From: Aegilops tauschii subsp. strangulata
Taxonomy: Eukaryota > Streptophyta > Magnoliopsida > Poales > Poaceae
Length of the DNA stretch: 64,000 bases
Direction: 5' to 3'
Assembly: GCF_002575655.3 (NCBI RefSeq)
Contig: NC_053037.3
Location: 504,688,544 to 504,752,543, forward strand
Positions 1 to 9,748 of the stretch are shown here, in pieces; within the stretch, counting starts at the first letter, position 1, and every line of letters begins with the position of its first letter. The notes beneath the pieces are model-generated. The model saw nothing but the letters and a program-made list of their open reading frames with translations, did not search any database and was not told the DNA's origin. The position numbers and the translations under genes were made by a program.

Positions 1-379
1 GAGCTCAAAATCTCCAATGGTCAAAAGGTATTTTTGCATAAAAGTGATGTGGAAACATCACATGACATCCCCAAATTTTGGTGGAAATTTTAAGTGCATT
101 TGTCAAATGGTTGTAGTGCAAAACAGGCTCCAAATTCAAAAGAAATCATTTTAAAAGAATAAAGCTCTGAGAAAACATATCTTGACATTTAAATCCACTA
201 ATAAAGAATTTGTTTTATCATAGAGAGTATTAAAGTCCAACAATACTCTTTGAAGTTTTTTTTCCACTTGAACTAAAATTCACAATAACAAAAGGGTAAA
301 TCTTGACAAAATGGAAAATTTTTATTTCTTGACAACGTTTTAATAAATAAAACAAGGTCAAAAATTTTGGGGTGTCACA
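1..379 (-). repeat. 3' LTR of element A (partial, runs off the left edge)
   Basis: The segment is nearly identical to 7187-7566, including the terminal GGGGTGTCACA. In element orientation it begins TGTGACACCCC directly after the purine tract. Only the first 379 bases of an LTR of about 3.8 kb are in the window. Confidence 0.93.
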
Positions 380-402
380 ACACTACACCCCTTAAAAAAA
401 AT
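380..402 (-). promoter_or_regulatory. Polypurine tract and relic pol end of element A
   Basis: On the minus strand the sequence before the 3' LTR is rich in A and G, ending in AAGGGGTGTAGTGT. The codons just upstream can be read as a short arginine/phenylalanine-rich tail resembling the end of chromovirus polyproteins, so A may descend from a full element that lost its pol. The relic reading is an inference. Confidence 0.6.
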
Positions 403-943
403 CTCGTCCTCGACATTTCTTAAAAGCGGTTTCGAACAAACACTGTTTTTATCACAAGAAAACATTCAACTGCACAAAAACAAAGTGGCTACAGTGAGAG
501 GGCAATAAGTTGTGTAAAACCACAGTGTGATACACTGGCGTAGTGTGGAAAAATCCACGGTTAGGGGAAACGAGATAATTTTACGTACATACAGTAATTT
601 AGAATAAATTCTAAATTACTAAAATACGCTGGTCGCACCCGAGAGCACAGTGCTCCCTCTGGCTGACAGGTGGACCCAGGGCCCACTGTCGGCCTCTTCT
701 TCTACCTCTGGCTCTCTCCTCTCTCTCACGCGCTCTCCCGCGCTTCCTCCACCGGCGATGCCTAGCTCGTAGGGCATCGAGGCCGTACCGCGGTAGTGCG
801 CGGCGTGCTAGCTGCCGGTGCAGCGTGCACTCACCTCGCGGGCCAGGGCGCTGTCGGCACTGCTCGCGGACTCGCCTCCGAACACCGGCGGTCGAGCGAC
901 GAGTGGCGCTGGTGGACCTCGCCCACCGTACAGCGATATCGGG
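403..943. other. Element A internal region without a gene
   Basis: The first part is AT-rich spacer. From about 640 it becomes GC-rich and contains GGTGGACCC and GGGCCCACTG (668-686), the same kind of GGNCCC motif found in the long LTRs here. This GC-rich part would be the upstream region of the small plus-strand ORF at 1053. Confidence 0.5.
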
Positions 944-951
944 CTATAAAA
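944..951 (+). promoter_or_regulatory. TATA box for the antisense ORF of element A
   Basis: CTATAAAA lies 102 bases before the ATG at 1053, in a GC-rich setting typical of grass promoters. It is on the strand opposite to element A. Confidence 0.5.
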
Positions 952-1052
952 TGATCGCGGCGTTCCTCCCTTCTTCCTTACACCTGGCCTCGTTCCTACT
1001 CCTCCTTCCTTCTCCTCCATTGCTGCTAGCAGGAGCTCGAGACGAGGCTCTA

Positions 1053-1214
1053 ATGGCGGAGGCGATGCCGGACTGGTATGTGGTCCTGGTGTGTGGAGGT
1101 TTGGCGGTGCTGCTGGGGTTCTCCGTGCTCCTGTGCGCGATGATCCTGGATGATCGTCGAGATGCTGCCGCTCGAGTGTTAGCTCTTCGCGGCAGCGGCG
1201 ATCACGTGGACTAG
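1053..1214 (+). CDS. Small single-pass membrane protein ORF, antisense to element A
   Basis: The ORF has 53 codons. The ATG context, ATGGCGG, matches the plant start consensus; a longer open frame extends upstream to 825, but its first part would precede the TATA box. After a short acidic start (MAEAMPDW) comes a hydrophobic stretch at about residues 9-31, then a charged tail with DDRRD. This predicts one transmembrane helix and no enzyme motif. A TATA box lies 102 bases upstream and AATAAA lies at 1410, so the pieces of a complete short transcription unit are present. I do not recognise the family. It runs against the retrotransposon's own transcript, so it could instead be a captured gene fragment or a chance ORF in GC-rich DNA. 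Confidence 0.4.
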   Translation: MAEAMPDWYVVLVCGGLAVLLGFSVLLCAMILDDRRDAAARVLALRGSGDHVD

Positions 1215-1409
1215 GCGCGGCACCGAGCGCTAACTGCTGTCGGCGTGCTGGGGCAACTCGTGGCCGAATGGTCACTCACGAATCTCTCTCACTGAGACCG
1301 TGGTGTCCTCGAGTGTGGTTAGTTCGGCGCGACAATGTGCTCAAGGATTTGTAATAGTGCTCGAGGTCGAGTGTTTGTTGCCGTGAGTCTGCTGTTACGA
1401 TGCTGCGCG

Positions 1410-1415
1410 AATAAA
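1410..1415 (+). terminator. Possible polyadenylation signal after the antisense ORF
   Basis: AATAAA occurs 196 bases after the stop of the small ORF at 1053-1214. Such hexamers are common by chance, so support is modest. Confidence 0.3.
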
Positions 1416-1637
1416 AGAAACTATGTCGTGAAAATACATGCGCAGCAGTGACTCGGGGAAAGAAATCTCCTCAAAAACATGTTGCGAGAGAAGAAATAAT
1501 AATTAAAACAGAACTAACAGCAGTAAAACTGTTCACATAACAGGAACTAAAGAAAATCGGATCCGTCGCACAAAATTTTATGAACATGCTGTAACACATA
1601 AATACAAGTACTGGGGCAATAAATACATCGAAGGCGT

Positions 1638-2270
1638 TTACAAAGAAAACGGCAAAAACATAGGGTCCCGAGAAAACGCCTCTGGCACTGGGGCACACTC
1701 CTGTTCTATCGGGGGAAGCGGGTTGACCAGCCGATGAATGCGCCCTTCTTGGTCAGGCCTCAGGGGTCTGCCAATAGCGATCCGAGGATTTAAATCAGCG
1801 AGGCTCTGGAGGTAACCCATTACCCGCTGAGTTAAACGCTCCTGAGCGATAACGTACTGGGCAAGGTTGGCCAGTACTGGATTTCCCTCGATGCGCCCAC
1901 CGGGAAAAGATGCAACTTCTCCGGGTGCTGCGCGACTCGGAAAATAATAGTATCCTCGCTCGCTGGCATAGGGCACTGCGAATCGAAGACGAGTGAGCGC
2001 CTCGTACGCAGCAGCTTCTATAGCCATATGCGGAGTCGGCATGGATTTCCCCACGAAGGAGACTTCCGTTGGGTCTTGGTTTGGGTAGGCGGGAGGGATG
2101 TGCACCACTGCCCAATATTTCGAGGTGGATGGAGTGATCCTCGATTTGAGCAACTCGTACTGGGGTGGGCGGCTGGCACTCATGGTGCTGCAGGTAAAGT
2201 CCCACAATAATTTGAGAAAACTGCCCGGGGTTGCGTCTGGGGTTCTCAGATAAATACTGGGGGTCGGCAT
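1638..2270 (-). CDS. ORF0 copy 2 of element A (dsRNA-binding-like pattern)
   Basis: The ORF gives about 210 residues from the Met at 2270. The open frame begins at 2348, but the inner Met lines up with the starts of its relatives. It shares a common plan with 2642-3436 and with 9749-10555: GSFLKLL near the N terminus; a PPQYELL segment; YWAVVHI; SFVGK; a helix of the form A-I-x-x-A-A-x-E-A-L-x-x-L-R; YYYFPSR; then a helical LAQYVIAQERL block. A Pro-x-Tyr start, a Val-rich strand, a Gly turn and a final Ala-rich helix follow the order of double-stranded-RNA-binding domains, although the usual Lys-Lys pair is absent. Function is unproven. It is divergent from copy 1, which suggests an old duplication. 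Confidence 0.7.
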   Translation of the reverse strand: MPTPSIYLRTPDATPGSFLKLLWDFTCSTMSASRPPQYELLKSRITPSTSKYWAVVHIPPAYPNQDPTEVSFVGKSMPTPHMAIEAAAYEALTRLRFAVPYASERGYYYFPSRAAPGEVASFPGGRIEGNPVLANLAQYVIAQERLTQRVMGYLQSLADLNPRIAIGRPLRPDQEGRIHRLVNPLPPIEQECAPVPEAFSRDPMFLPFSL

Positions 2271-2641
2271 GGCAAAGGAATGACTGTGAGCGTAGAGCAC
2301 AAGGTGAGGGGTACTCGGCGAGGTCACGAGGTGGCCTTTGAATAGCACCGGGGCTGGGATAAATCACTGGGGAAAAGGTGACTGGTTGTCGATCCTGTGC
2401 TCGGGTCAAAAGCCACAGATATACATATCACATAAATGTGACGCATTACTGTGGGTGCTGACGGGGTTGGTCTTGGTAGCTGTGCCCGAAAATTCAAAAT
2501 GCATCTGTACGGTAACGTACACATGCATAGCTACTACTCCAAAGCTAGGAGCATTCAAGCAGACCGCATGTAATAAAAGCGATACAAGACCACATCATTA
2601 CAAAGCGTAGGAAAACTAAGGCTCGATACAACTCGAGCGAC
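2271..2641. other. Spacer between the two ORF0 copies of element A
   Basis: This is 371 bases with no convincing ORF on either strand. Several short frames cross it, but none matches the ORF0 pattern or any family I know. Confidence 0.5.
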
Positions 2642-3436
2642 TTAGTCTACTTTGTTAATGTCTAAGTGGGCTGGCCTTGTGGACGCCGGTGCTTCGCCAC
2701 GGTTCTCACCGTCGGGATTTGCTGGCTGAGGCTGAGGGGCTGCAGGGTCGGGGAAATGGTGATGACCATCGCGGGGGTTTTTGGCCACAATCCTGTTGGA
2801 ATGGGTTCCCAAAAGGCGACGAAGCGCTTCTGGAGTCACCAAAGCACTCTGGTTGAGGGCTGGCACGGACCTCAAAGGATCGATCGGGTGTCCGAACAGC
2901 ACGACTGGGTTGTCGGCGTCGGGCTCCGCTTCTCTTCTCGTCGGGGCTCGGCGAACCAGTTCTCCACGAGCTGCGATCAGATCAAGGGTGACCTGATCGA
3001 ACAGTTGCTCTAGTGCGCTTACATAGCGCACCAGATGCAACAGTGCAGGATCGGTCTCGTGGTCTCCGTTGGCAACCTGGGGCGGCCTACCATACCCGTC
3101 ACGACTGGGGTAGTAGTAGAACGAGCGACAGTTAACTCTGGGCGACAAGTGCCGGAGTTGAACTATAACTTCTCGGGCTGCCAGTTGGATGGCCTGTGGC
3201 TCAAAGGAAGTTGTCCTTCCAGTGAACCTGTAGGGGCGTTCTGACGACAGACCCCTACCGTAGATGTGCACAGTGGCCCAGTACTGACGGCTCTCACCGT
3301 ACATGGGTCCCTGGTACACAACATACTCAGGAGGCTCTTCTAACGCATAGGCACGGCGGGTGAGGTTTGCGAGCACGGTCACAAAACCTCCCAGGTTGGT
3401 CGCTGTGGTCCCATTGTGAACAATGGGACCAGGCAT
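2642..3436 (-). CDS. ORF0 copy 1 of element A (264 residues, intact)
   Basis: This uninterrupted ORF starts about 300 bases after the primer site, the position gag would have in an autonomous element. In order it shows GGFVTVL (about residues 16-22), EPPEYVVYQGP (about 33-43), YWATVHI (about 52-58), YRFTGR (about 69-74), an AAREVIVQLRH helix (about 86-96), SFYYYPSR, and LVRYVSALEQLFDQVTLDLIAAR, followed by a Pro/Arg-rich tail. The P-x-Y, Gly-Pro, V-x-I and terminal Ala-rich helix follow the spacing of a double-stranded-RNA-binding fold (alpha-beta-beta-beta-alpha). Its counterpart in element B is almost the same length (268 codons). The intact frame contrasts with the decayed gag-pol genes elsewhere in the window. 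The exact role is unknown; RNA binding or interaction with Gag would be the first ideas. Confidence 0.75.
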   Translation of the reverse strand: MPGPIVHNGTTATNLGGFVTVLANLTRRAYALEEPPEYVVYQGPMYGESRQYWATVHIYGRGLSSERPYRFTGRTTSFEPQAIQLAAREVIVQLRHLSPRVNCRSFYYYPSRDGYGRPPQVANGDHETDPALLHLVRYVSALEQLFDQVTLDLIAARGELVRRAPTRREAEPDADNPVVLFGHPIDPLRSVPALNQSALVTPEALRRLLGTHSNRIVAKNPRDGHHHFPDPAAPQPQPANPDGENRGEAPASTRPAHLDINKVD

Positions 3437-3734
3437 CGTGGCTTGGTTTTGGGGGAAAGAGGTTGTGCTGTGCTGTGGCTAGCGTGCCCTTTTTATAGGA
3501 AAAGGGGACGGAGTCTTCCTCCGCACGCTTGCGACAGACACGGGTTGGGTGTCGGTCACTGGCGCGTGATCGACGGGATAGGCTGATAGGTTGGGCACCG
3601 TCCGCCGAAAGGCGTCGGGTCACTGTGGAGCTATCTTACGCGGGAAGCTTGACCGGGGTTAGGCTAAGGTCTAGTGGTTTGGTTAACCTAGGTTTATTGA
3701 CCTGGCTAAGATAGGATTAGCCAATGGTCAGCCT

Positions 3735-3747
3735 GGCTCTGATACCA
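3735..3747 (-). promoter_or_regulatory. Primer-binding site of element A
   Basis: The minus strand reads TGGTATCAGAGCC, complementary to the 3' end of plant initiator methionine tRNA. It lies four bases from the 5' LTR boundary at 3752. Confidence 0.93.
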
Positions 3748-4115
3748 AGTCTGTCACGACCAGAATTTTGGGGATAATAAATTCCTAGAAAACGGTCTTT
3801 GTGCTCACCAGCCCCAGGATTACTGTTAGCTGATCAGGCACTAACTTGATACAAGAATTCCAAGCAAGGTACAAAAATAAGTAGTACAAGACCATTGTCG
3901 CCTAGGAGTACAAAATTTGGTTTCTAATGGTTGAGGGCGGAAGCGGTTGGATACATCTGCGTCTATGGGACTCCATTTCCCACAAGAACAGCTGACCAGG
4001 ATAACTCCTATCTTCGCACGGCTGCTATCATCAACACGTAGGTTCCGAGGCTGTCACCGCGATGCTTATCTCCATGCGCGAAAATCTGGCCAAGACAATA
4101 GCCAGGGACAAGCCA

Positions 4116-4140
4116 GTGAGTACGTTTGAATGTACTCGCA
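4116..4140 (-). other. GAGTAC hairpin in the element A LTR
   Basis: On the minus strand GAGTAC and GTACTC flank an 8-base loop, followed by CAC. The motif sits about 370-390 bases before the LTR's 3' end and recurs in six other LTR copies here. Confidence 0.65.
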
Positions 4141-4395
4141 AACATTAAGAACATGGGCATAATATAACAGGAGATAATCATACTCCAAAACATTTATGAT
4201 GATAAGTCTGCCATGAAGTAAACAGAAATATGGGGATGCACGCGTGCAGAGAAAAATATGGACGTGTAATACGAAAGTAAAAGAAATGCACTGAGCGAGG
4301 GTCTGGATGACTCCTCGAGAGGAAACTGCAAGAATAATAATGCCGGTGCCAAACGAGGGTCTGAATGACTCCTCGAGAGGAAAATGCAAGAATAT

Positions 4396-4660
4396 TAATG
4401 CCGCAGTCGGGCGTCGGGGCGACACCACATAAAGGGCTTATAAAAGAATAAATAAACAGCAAGCATGCCGCAGTCGGGCGTCTGAGCGACACCACAGAAA
4501 GGGCTTATAAAAGAATAAATAAACAACAAGCATGCCGCAGTCGGGCGTCTGAGGGACACCACAGAAAGGGCTTATAAAAGAATAAATAAACAACAAGCAT
4601 GCCGCAGTCGGGCGTCTGAGCGACACCACAGAAAGGGCTTATAACAGAATAATTACAGTG
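4396..4660. repeat. 67-bp tandem repeats in the element A LTR
   Basis: About four units each contain CCGCAGTCGGGCGTC, GACACCACA and AAAGGGCTTATAA. Starts at 4463, 4530 and 4597 give a 67-bp period. A related repeat of about 55 bp with GACTCCTCGAGAGGAAA precedes it (about 4295-4400). Confidence 0.9.
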
Positions 4661-6070
4661 AATATCCAGGAGGTAGAACCATCCCAGGGATACTCAATAA
4701 AATACATAATGTAAATGGTTAGTCCATAATAATAACAAAATTAAAACAGGATCCTCAGATGTCACAGGTCATAACCAAAAATCTAGTCTAGCCGTTTCTC
4801 CATCCGAAGACCGTCGCTGAGTCCCAGCTAAGTCGTTCTCCATCCGAATACCGTTACTAGATTCAACTCAGACTGTGGTCCTTACTTATGAACATGGCTA
4901 TCCAACAGGATATATCCTCTGTAGAGGGAGTACTATTTTCCCACGAGTAACAGATTTATTTAGTCCATCGGGACTAATTCCGCCTATGGCCTTTTAATTG
5001 AAAACACGCCCGGCCTGCACACACCAGCTTAACTCATCGATGTCTGGAATCACCCACGACATCTGCCAAGCAAAACTCTAAGTGGGGAGGCTACAACCTC
5101 GACGTAGCATGGGATCACAAAATTTATAACGCGCGCACACTAGGGGAGCTACCCCCCTCGGCTTCAACCGGAAACACCCATGCCCCCGGACCAGGTGGCA
5201 TGCCTACCGGAGGCCTCCGGTATCTTCCACCATGGCCTCTTTGTACGGTGTGTGCTTTGGTAAGGGGTTAACAACTTACTGAACCATACCCTGTCTGTGA
5301 CAGGGACAAGTGGTGGTACCAACAAATAGGGAAGCTACTGATCAAGACTCGGCCTACGACCGACTCAGGTGGCCCAAGTATTCTCCAACAATATTACCAT
5401 TAGTGGAATAAATCACCACTCATCAAGCCTCACCATGCCATACCGGACATACTCGTCTCGAAAAGGGGCTAGGGACGAGCTCGCGTCTACCCAAGACCAT
5501 GACTTCCCCGGCTTCCTTCCGGTATACATGAGGTGCTTACGAGGACGATTCAAAACACTAGCCTATCCATTGTTGAGCACAGAATATCTCCAAAAAGCAT
5601 ACATGCACGAGACTTTATCGTCACATAAAGATAACGCAAACTCCAAGCCAAAGGTGTTGTAACCGCATCAGAACACCACAACAAATTATTATGCCAGAGT
5701 CCAGAAATGCTTGCCTTCAAGAGTATGCAAGGGATGCACTTTTTGGAAACTTTTCCCTTTCCTCCAAAATCCTATTTTGCAAAATATCCAAATAACAAAT
5801 ATTTCAAACACAGTACAAAAAGTTGTCTAAAATATTTTTGAAAAAAAATCTTAAAATAAACTAGGTGAAATTTGGGAGAGGTAGGAAAAAGAATCAACTC
5901 ATTTGGAGTTTTATTTTAAAATTTATAGCTGGTCAAAGTCTGGTCAAATCTCTGTTTTAAAAAAATCAGAAAAAGGAAAACGCTTCGGGGAAAATACGTT
6001 TTCAAGGCAAAGGTGACGTACTCCGGATCTTTGCGCTTTCACTTAAACAGAGGGGACGGCGCGTGGGTCA

Positions 6071-6102
6071 CTGACAGTGGGTCCAGAGGGCCCACTGGTC
6101 AG
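6071..6102. promoter_or_regulatory. GGGNCCC-type palindrome in the element A LTR
   Basis: CTGACAGTGGG and CCCACTGGTCAG face each other across a short spacer with a one-base bulge. It lies about 1.47 kb from the LTR start and is shared with the other long LTRs. Confidence 0.6.
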
Positions 6103-7566
6103 GTTTGACCGTTCCTCCCTCCCTCCTCTCTTTCTCTGCCGAACGGTGGCGGCCTCCGGCGATCGCCGCCGACGAACGGCGGTCCTTCAAATGCATCTGA
6201 GGGCGGGGATGGAACGGCGAGACTGAGGCGGTCCTCTCGGTGGGTGCTAGGTAGGTGGGGACGGAGGAGGTCACCGGCGGCGAGCTCCGCGGTGGACGGA
6301 GGTTCGGGAGCAAAGTGCGCTTCGGGCTCCGGTGATCTCCGATCGAGGTTGAGATGCTGGGCAGCTCCGTAAGGACCAGGGGAAACTATTGGTGGCGTTG
6401 GATTGGCGGGGGAAGCTCCGGTTGCGACGAATGGCACTGGATTGCGGCGGCGACCGAGCTGGCCGGAGATGAGGAAGAAGGGACTTTCCCTGGCTCAGTG
6501 CGTGCGCGTGCAAAACGTGCGCTCTGGGACCTGCTCGACGAAATGCCAGGGCGGTCTAGAGCGCGAGGATGAGGCTGGCAAATAACAGGACTAGGATAGA
6601 GATGGCTAGGAGTTTAGTGGACAAGGTTGCTGGGTCATTGGAGCAAGTTCATAGTGCAAACTAGGAAACATGCCCAAAACTGACTGTGCACACTAAGTGT
6701 TCGACAGAATGCCAAGTGCACTTAGGCAACTCTTGGAGTGGCCAAAATCTCCAGATCAGGGTCTCTTTAGATGCAGGAGATGGTGGTAAGATCACTTGGG
6801 CAAAACCAGAAACTTGTTAGTGCAAGTTTTGCAAAACTCCAGTTTTGGACGGAAAGAAAAAGGGTTTAAAGCATGCACTTAAAAACCCCTAATGAGTCCA
6901 CTCTCCTGGACTTATGGGTTTTGAAGGGTGGGCTACAAGTAGGAAAAAGCTCAGGGTTACTAGAGCAAGGAAAAATAAGGTTGCAGTACAAATCACCAAA
7001 TTGGACCAGAATGCAAAAGAGGTTGATCCACTCAAATTTTTCAAAGAACATCACTGGGTTTTCGCATAGAGTTGAATTGTATGCAACCACTGACATCTCC
7101 AAACACTTGGAAGAATTTTTAAAGAAATATTTAAATGGGTTGTAGTGCAAAAGTGCCTACTGGACCAGATTGCAAAAGTTGGTGTAGAGCTCAAAATCTC
7201 CAATGGTCAAAAGGTATTTTTGCATAAAAGTGATGTGGAAACATCACATGACAGCCCCAAATTTTGGTGGAAATTTTAAATGCATTTGTCAAATGGTTGT
7301 AGTGCAAAACAGGCTCCAAATTCAAAAGAAATCATTTTAAAAGAATAAAGCTCTGAGAAAACATATCTTGACATTTAAATCCACTAATAAAGAATTTGTT
7401 TTATCATAGAGAGTATTCAAGTCCAACAATACTCTTTGAAGTTTTTTTTTCCACTTGAAGTAAAATTCACAATAACAAAAGGGTAAATCTTGACAAAATG
7501 GAAAAGTTTTATTTCCGGACAACGTTTTAATAAATAAAACAAGGTCAAAATTTTTGGGGTGTCACA

Positions 7567-8616
7567 TGCGAGCTGGTCAAATACGTCATTTATCCGTGGC
7601 ATCGGATATTTGTTTTTGATGGTGACCATATTGAGAGCTCGATAGTCTATACACAATCTCAGTGTCCCATCCTTTTTCTTGGCGAATAGTACTGGCGAAC
7701 CCCAAGGTGAGGAGCTGGCTCGAATAAATCCTTTGTCCAGTAATTCCTTTATTTGCTTCTTTAATTCTACCAACTCAGACGGTGCCATTCTGTAAGGCTT
7801 CTTGTAGATGGGGGTGGTGCCAGGTGCTAGTTCAATGCTGAATTCTATCTCTCGGTCTGGTGGCATGCCTGGTAGTTCTTCTAGAAAAACGTCGGGAAAT
7901 TCGCACACCACTGGAACTTTTCCCAGTTCTGAAATGTCCACCTTGTTCAGCTTTGGTTGCCGTGACCGTGGTCTCTCTTGAGCTGTAACTTTTATTGTCT
8001 TGCCGTAATGATGAGTGAGGATTACAGTCCGGTTGAAACAGTCTATAAATCCTTTGTTGGTGGTCAACCAGTCCATCCCTAGGATGACATCCAGTCCTTT
8101 ATTTTCCAACACGATGAGAATAGCCTGAAACTTTAGTCCTTCGAATTCAATAATCACTCCTTGGTAGTAACTCTGAGTGATCTGCTTATTTCCGGGGGAC
8201 TTGATGATCATAGATTTTTCCAAAGGAAGTATCGGAAAACCATGTTGCAAAACAAAACTCTTCGAAATGAATGAGTGAGAAGCTCCAGAATCAAACAAAA
8301 CCATGGCAGGTACTGTGTTGACAGGGAACGTACCGAGCACGATGTCTGCGCCATTCTGCGCTTCTTCCTTGGTCACATGGTTCAGGTGACCCTTCCTGTG
8401 ATTGTTGTTGGGATCGAAATTGTTACGCTTGGGGGCTGGATTGTTCACACCATTGTTCGGCTTGGGGGCCGAGTTCCTTGGTTTCGGGCACTGTTTGGCA
8501 TAGTGCCATTCTTCTCCACAAGCATAGCAAGTGACCCCTGGACGGTATGTAAAGTCCTTGTCCCTTGAATGAAACTGCCTGGTTGGCCTTAGAGCAGTAG
8601 TCGTGGATTTCCTCGC
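7567..8616 (-). pseudogene. pol: Element B zinc knuckle, protease and N-terminal reverse transcriptase (truncated)
   Basis: Read from 8616 downward the frame continues the gag frame after one stop. It shows a zinc-knuckle-like [14 protein letters not shown], in which the usual Gly is replaced by Trp. Then come an aspartic protease motif [10 protein letters not shown], the linker [10 protein letters not shown] and [14 protein letters not shown], and the reverse-transcriptase start [14 protein letters not shown] through [16 protein letters not shown] to [12 protein letters not shown]. There the 5' LTR of element A begins. The YxDD box, RNase H and integrase lie left of the window. In a complete element this region would process the polyprotein and copy RNA to DNA in virus-like particles. 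The order protease then reverse transcriptase fits Ty3/gypsy. Confidence 0.9.
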
Positions 8617-9419
8617 TTAATTCCTCTGAACATCAGTCTTGCTTCGGTTGTTGCGAGCAAGAGTCGTCTTGTCCCTCTTTCGCTTACGAATATCCTCCAG
8701 ACTGCGGCGCTCATTCTCCAAAGTAATGGCCTTGTCAACCAGAGTTTTGAAATCTGGGAAAGTGTGTACGAGCAGTTGGCATTTTAGTGTCGGTGCCAGG
8801 CCGTCCAAAAACTTTTCCATCCTTTTGTTCTCAGTCATATGCTCATCGTAGGCATAACGAGATAGCTGGGTAAACTGACTGTTGTATTCTGTCACTGTCA
8901 TGCCTCTCTGCTTGAGGTCATCAAATTCTCTTTTCTTGATTTTTAGGATGCTCCTGGGGATGTGTGCCCCACGAAAACCTTCCTTAAGCTCCTCCCAGGT
9001 GATGTTATGTTCACTGGGATGCATGTGTAGGAAGTTCTCCCACCATGCTGCAGCTGCTCCAGTGAGGTAGTGAGGTGCATAAAGCACCTTCTCATGATCA
9101 GAACATTGAGCAATAATCAACTTTGTTTCGATGTCACGAAGCCAATCATCGGCTTCAAGTGGCCTATCAGTGTGAGCAAACGTTGGAGGGCGTGTCTTCT
9201 GCAGTTCAGACAACTTCGAGTGTGGTTGGTATGGCTCATGGTGATTCCCCATATTGATGACGTGATTCATCATTTCTTGGTGTTGCGGTTGGCTTTGTTC
9301 GAAAAGGCTACCTCACTGTCCTGTTGACTAGACTGTCCTTGAGTGAAGTTGTTGCTTGTCTGTGTTCCATAAACTTCTTCCGGTGGATTTGGCATGGAAC
9401 GAGTCCACGGACGAGACAT
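8617..9419 (-). pseudogene. gag: Element B gag (one nonsense codon, one frameshift)
   Basis: The frame from the Met at 9273 shows the gypsy Gag core: RPPTFAHTDRPLEADDWLRDIE, AAAWWENFL, ITWEELKEGF and an FDDLKQRGMTVTEYNSQF block, followed by a lysine/arginine-rich stretch. The better start is the ATG at 9419 (MSRPWTRSMPNPPEE), which reads into the core only after a one-base slip around 9285-9300. The frame ends at a TAA at 8617-8619, just before the zinc knuckle, where family members usually read on into pol in one frame. Gag would form the particle and package RNA. It is preceded by a 330-base leader after ORF0 (9420-9748). Confidence 0.88.
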
Positions 9420-9748
9420 TTTCCACTCTGGGGTATTATTTTGCAAAACTCATGAGAAGAACTGTGTGGCACAAGGAAAATTTTGCAAATACGAAAACTT
9501 TAAAAGACCTCAAGATTTTTCAAGAACATAATTGATTTCGCACAGAGAAGGACTGCTTAGCACATATCTTACACGCGATACGCAAACACACGATACATCA
9601 CTCAGGATGTGCGTACACACTCCTGACATGTTATTAAGGCTAGCACACTACTCCGGGGTCCTACATGATGCGTACACAAACACTACAAACCAACGTACAG
9701 ATAAAACATATCATACATGCAGGCACATCGCGTGGCGACTAGGCGCAC
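9420..9748. other. Spacer between ORF0 and gag of element B
   Basis: This is 329 bases, AT-balanced, with no sustained ORF in the element's direction. It would be untranslated leader. Confidence 0.5.

Larger units (their letters stand above)
1..7566 (-). mobile_element. Element A: non-autonomous LTR retrotransposon with two ORF0 copies, nested in element B
   Basis: On the minus strand this reads 5' LTR (7566 to 3752), primer site (3747-3735), internal region (3751 to 380), purine tract, then the 3' LTR (379 to beyond the left edge). The last 379 bases of the two LTR copies differ, by eye count, by 8 substitutions and one T-run indel. No gag, protease, reverse transcriptase or integrase reading is present in the 3.4 kb internal region; it holds two sense ORFs and one antisense ORF instead. 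The right boundary cuts cleanly into the reverse transcriptase of element B. The 5-bp flank TGCGA (7567-7571) is the expected target duplication, but its partner lies outside the window. The structure fits a LARD-like derivative that depends on a gag-pol partner in trans. Confidence 0.85.
3752..7566 (-). repeat. 5' LTR of element A (3.8 kb)
   Basis: Bounded by TGTCACGACC at the low end and GGGGTGTCACA at the high end, with the primer site immediately outside. It contains the 67-bp tandem repeats (4396-4660), the GAGTAC hairpin (4116-4140), the palindrome at 6071-6102 and a GC-rich block around 6050-6560. The GC-rich block gives several overlapping open frames that I do not regard as genes. 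Confidence 0.9.

Noticed and set aside
3735..3747. A tRNA gene fragment suggested by GGCTCTGATACCA (also at 10705 and 33945)
   Set aside because: Only the 3' tRNA tail complement is present, right next to LTR edges. It is the primer-binding site.
4178..4629. Repeated minus-strand ORFs starting MVSLRRPTAA
   Set aside because: They are produced by the 67-bp tandem repeats, because the unit carries a start and an open frame. No protein family is suggested.
6873..7145. A 90-codon plus-strand ORF in the LTR of A
   Set aside because: It lies wholly inside the LTR, has no family character, and overlaps a minus-strand ORF of similar length.
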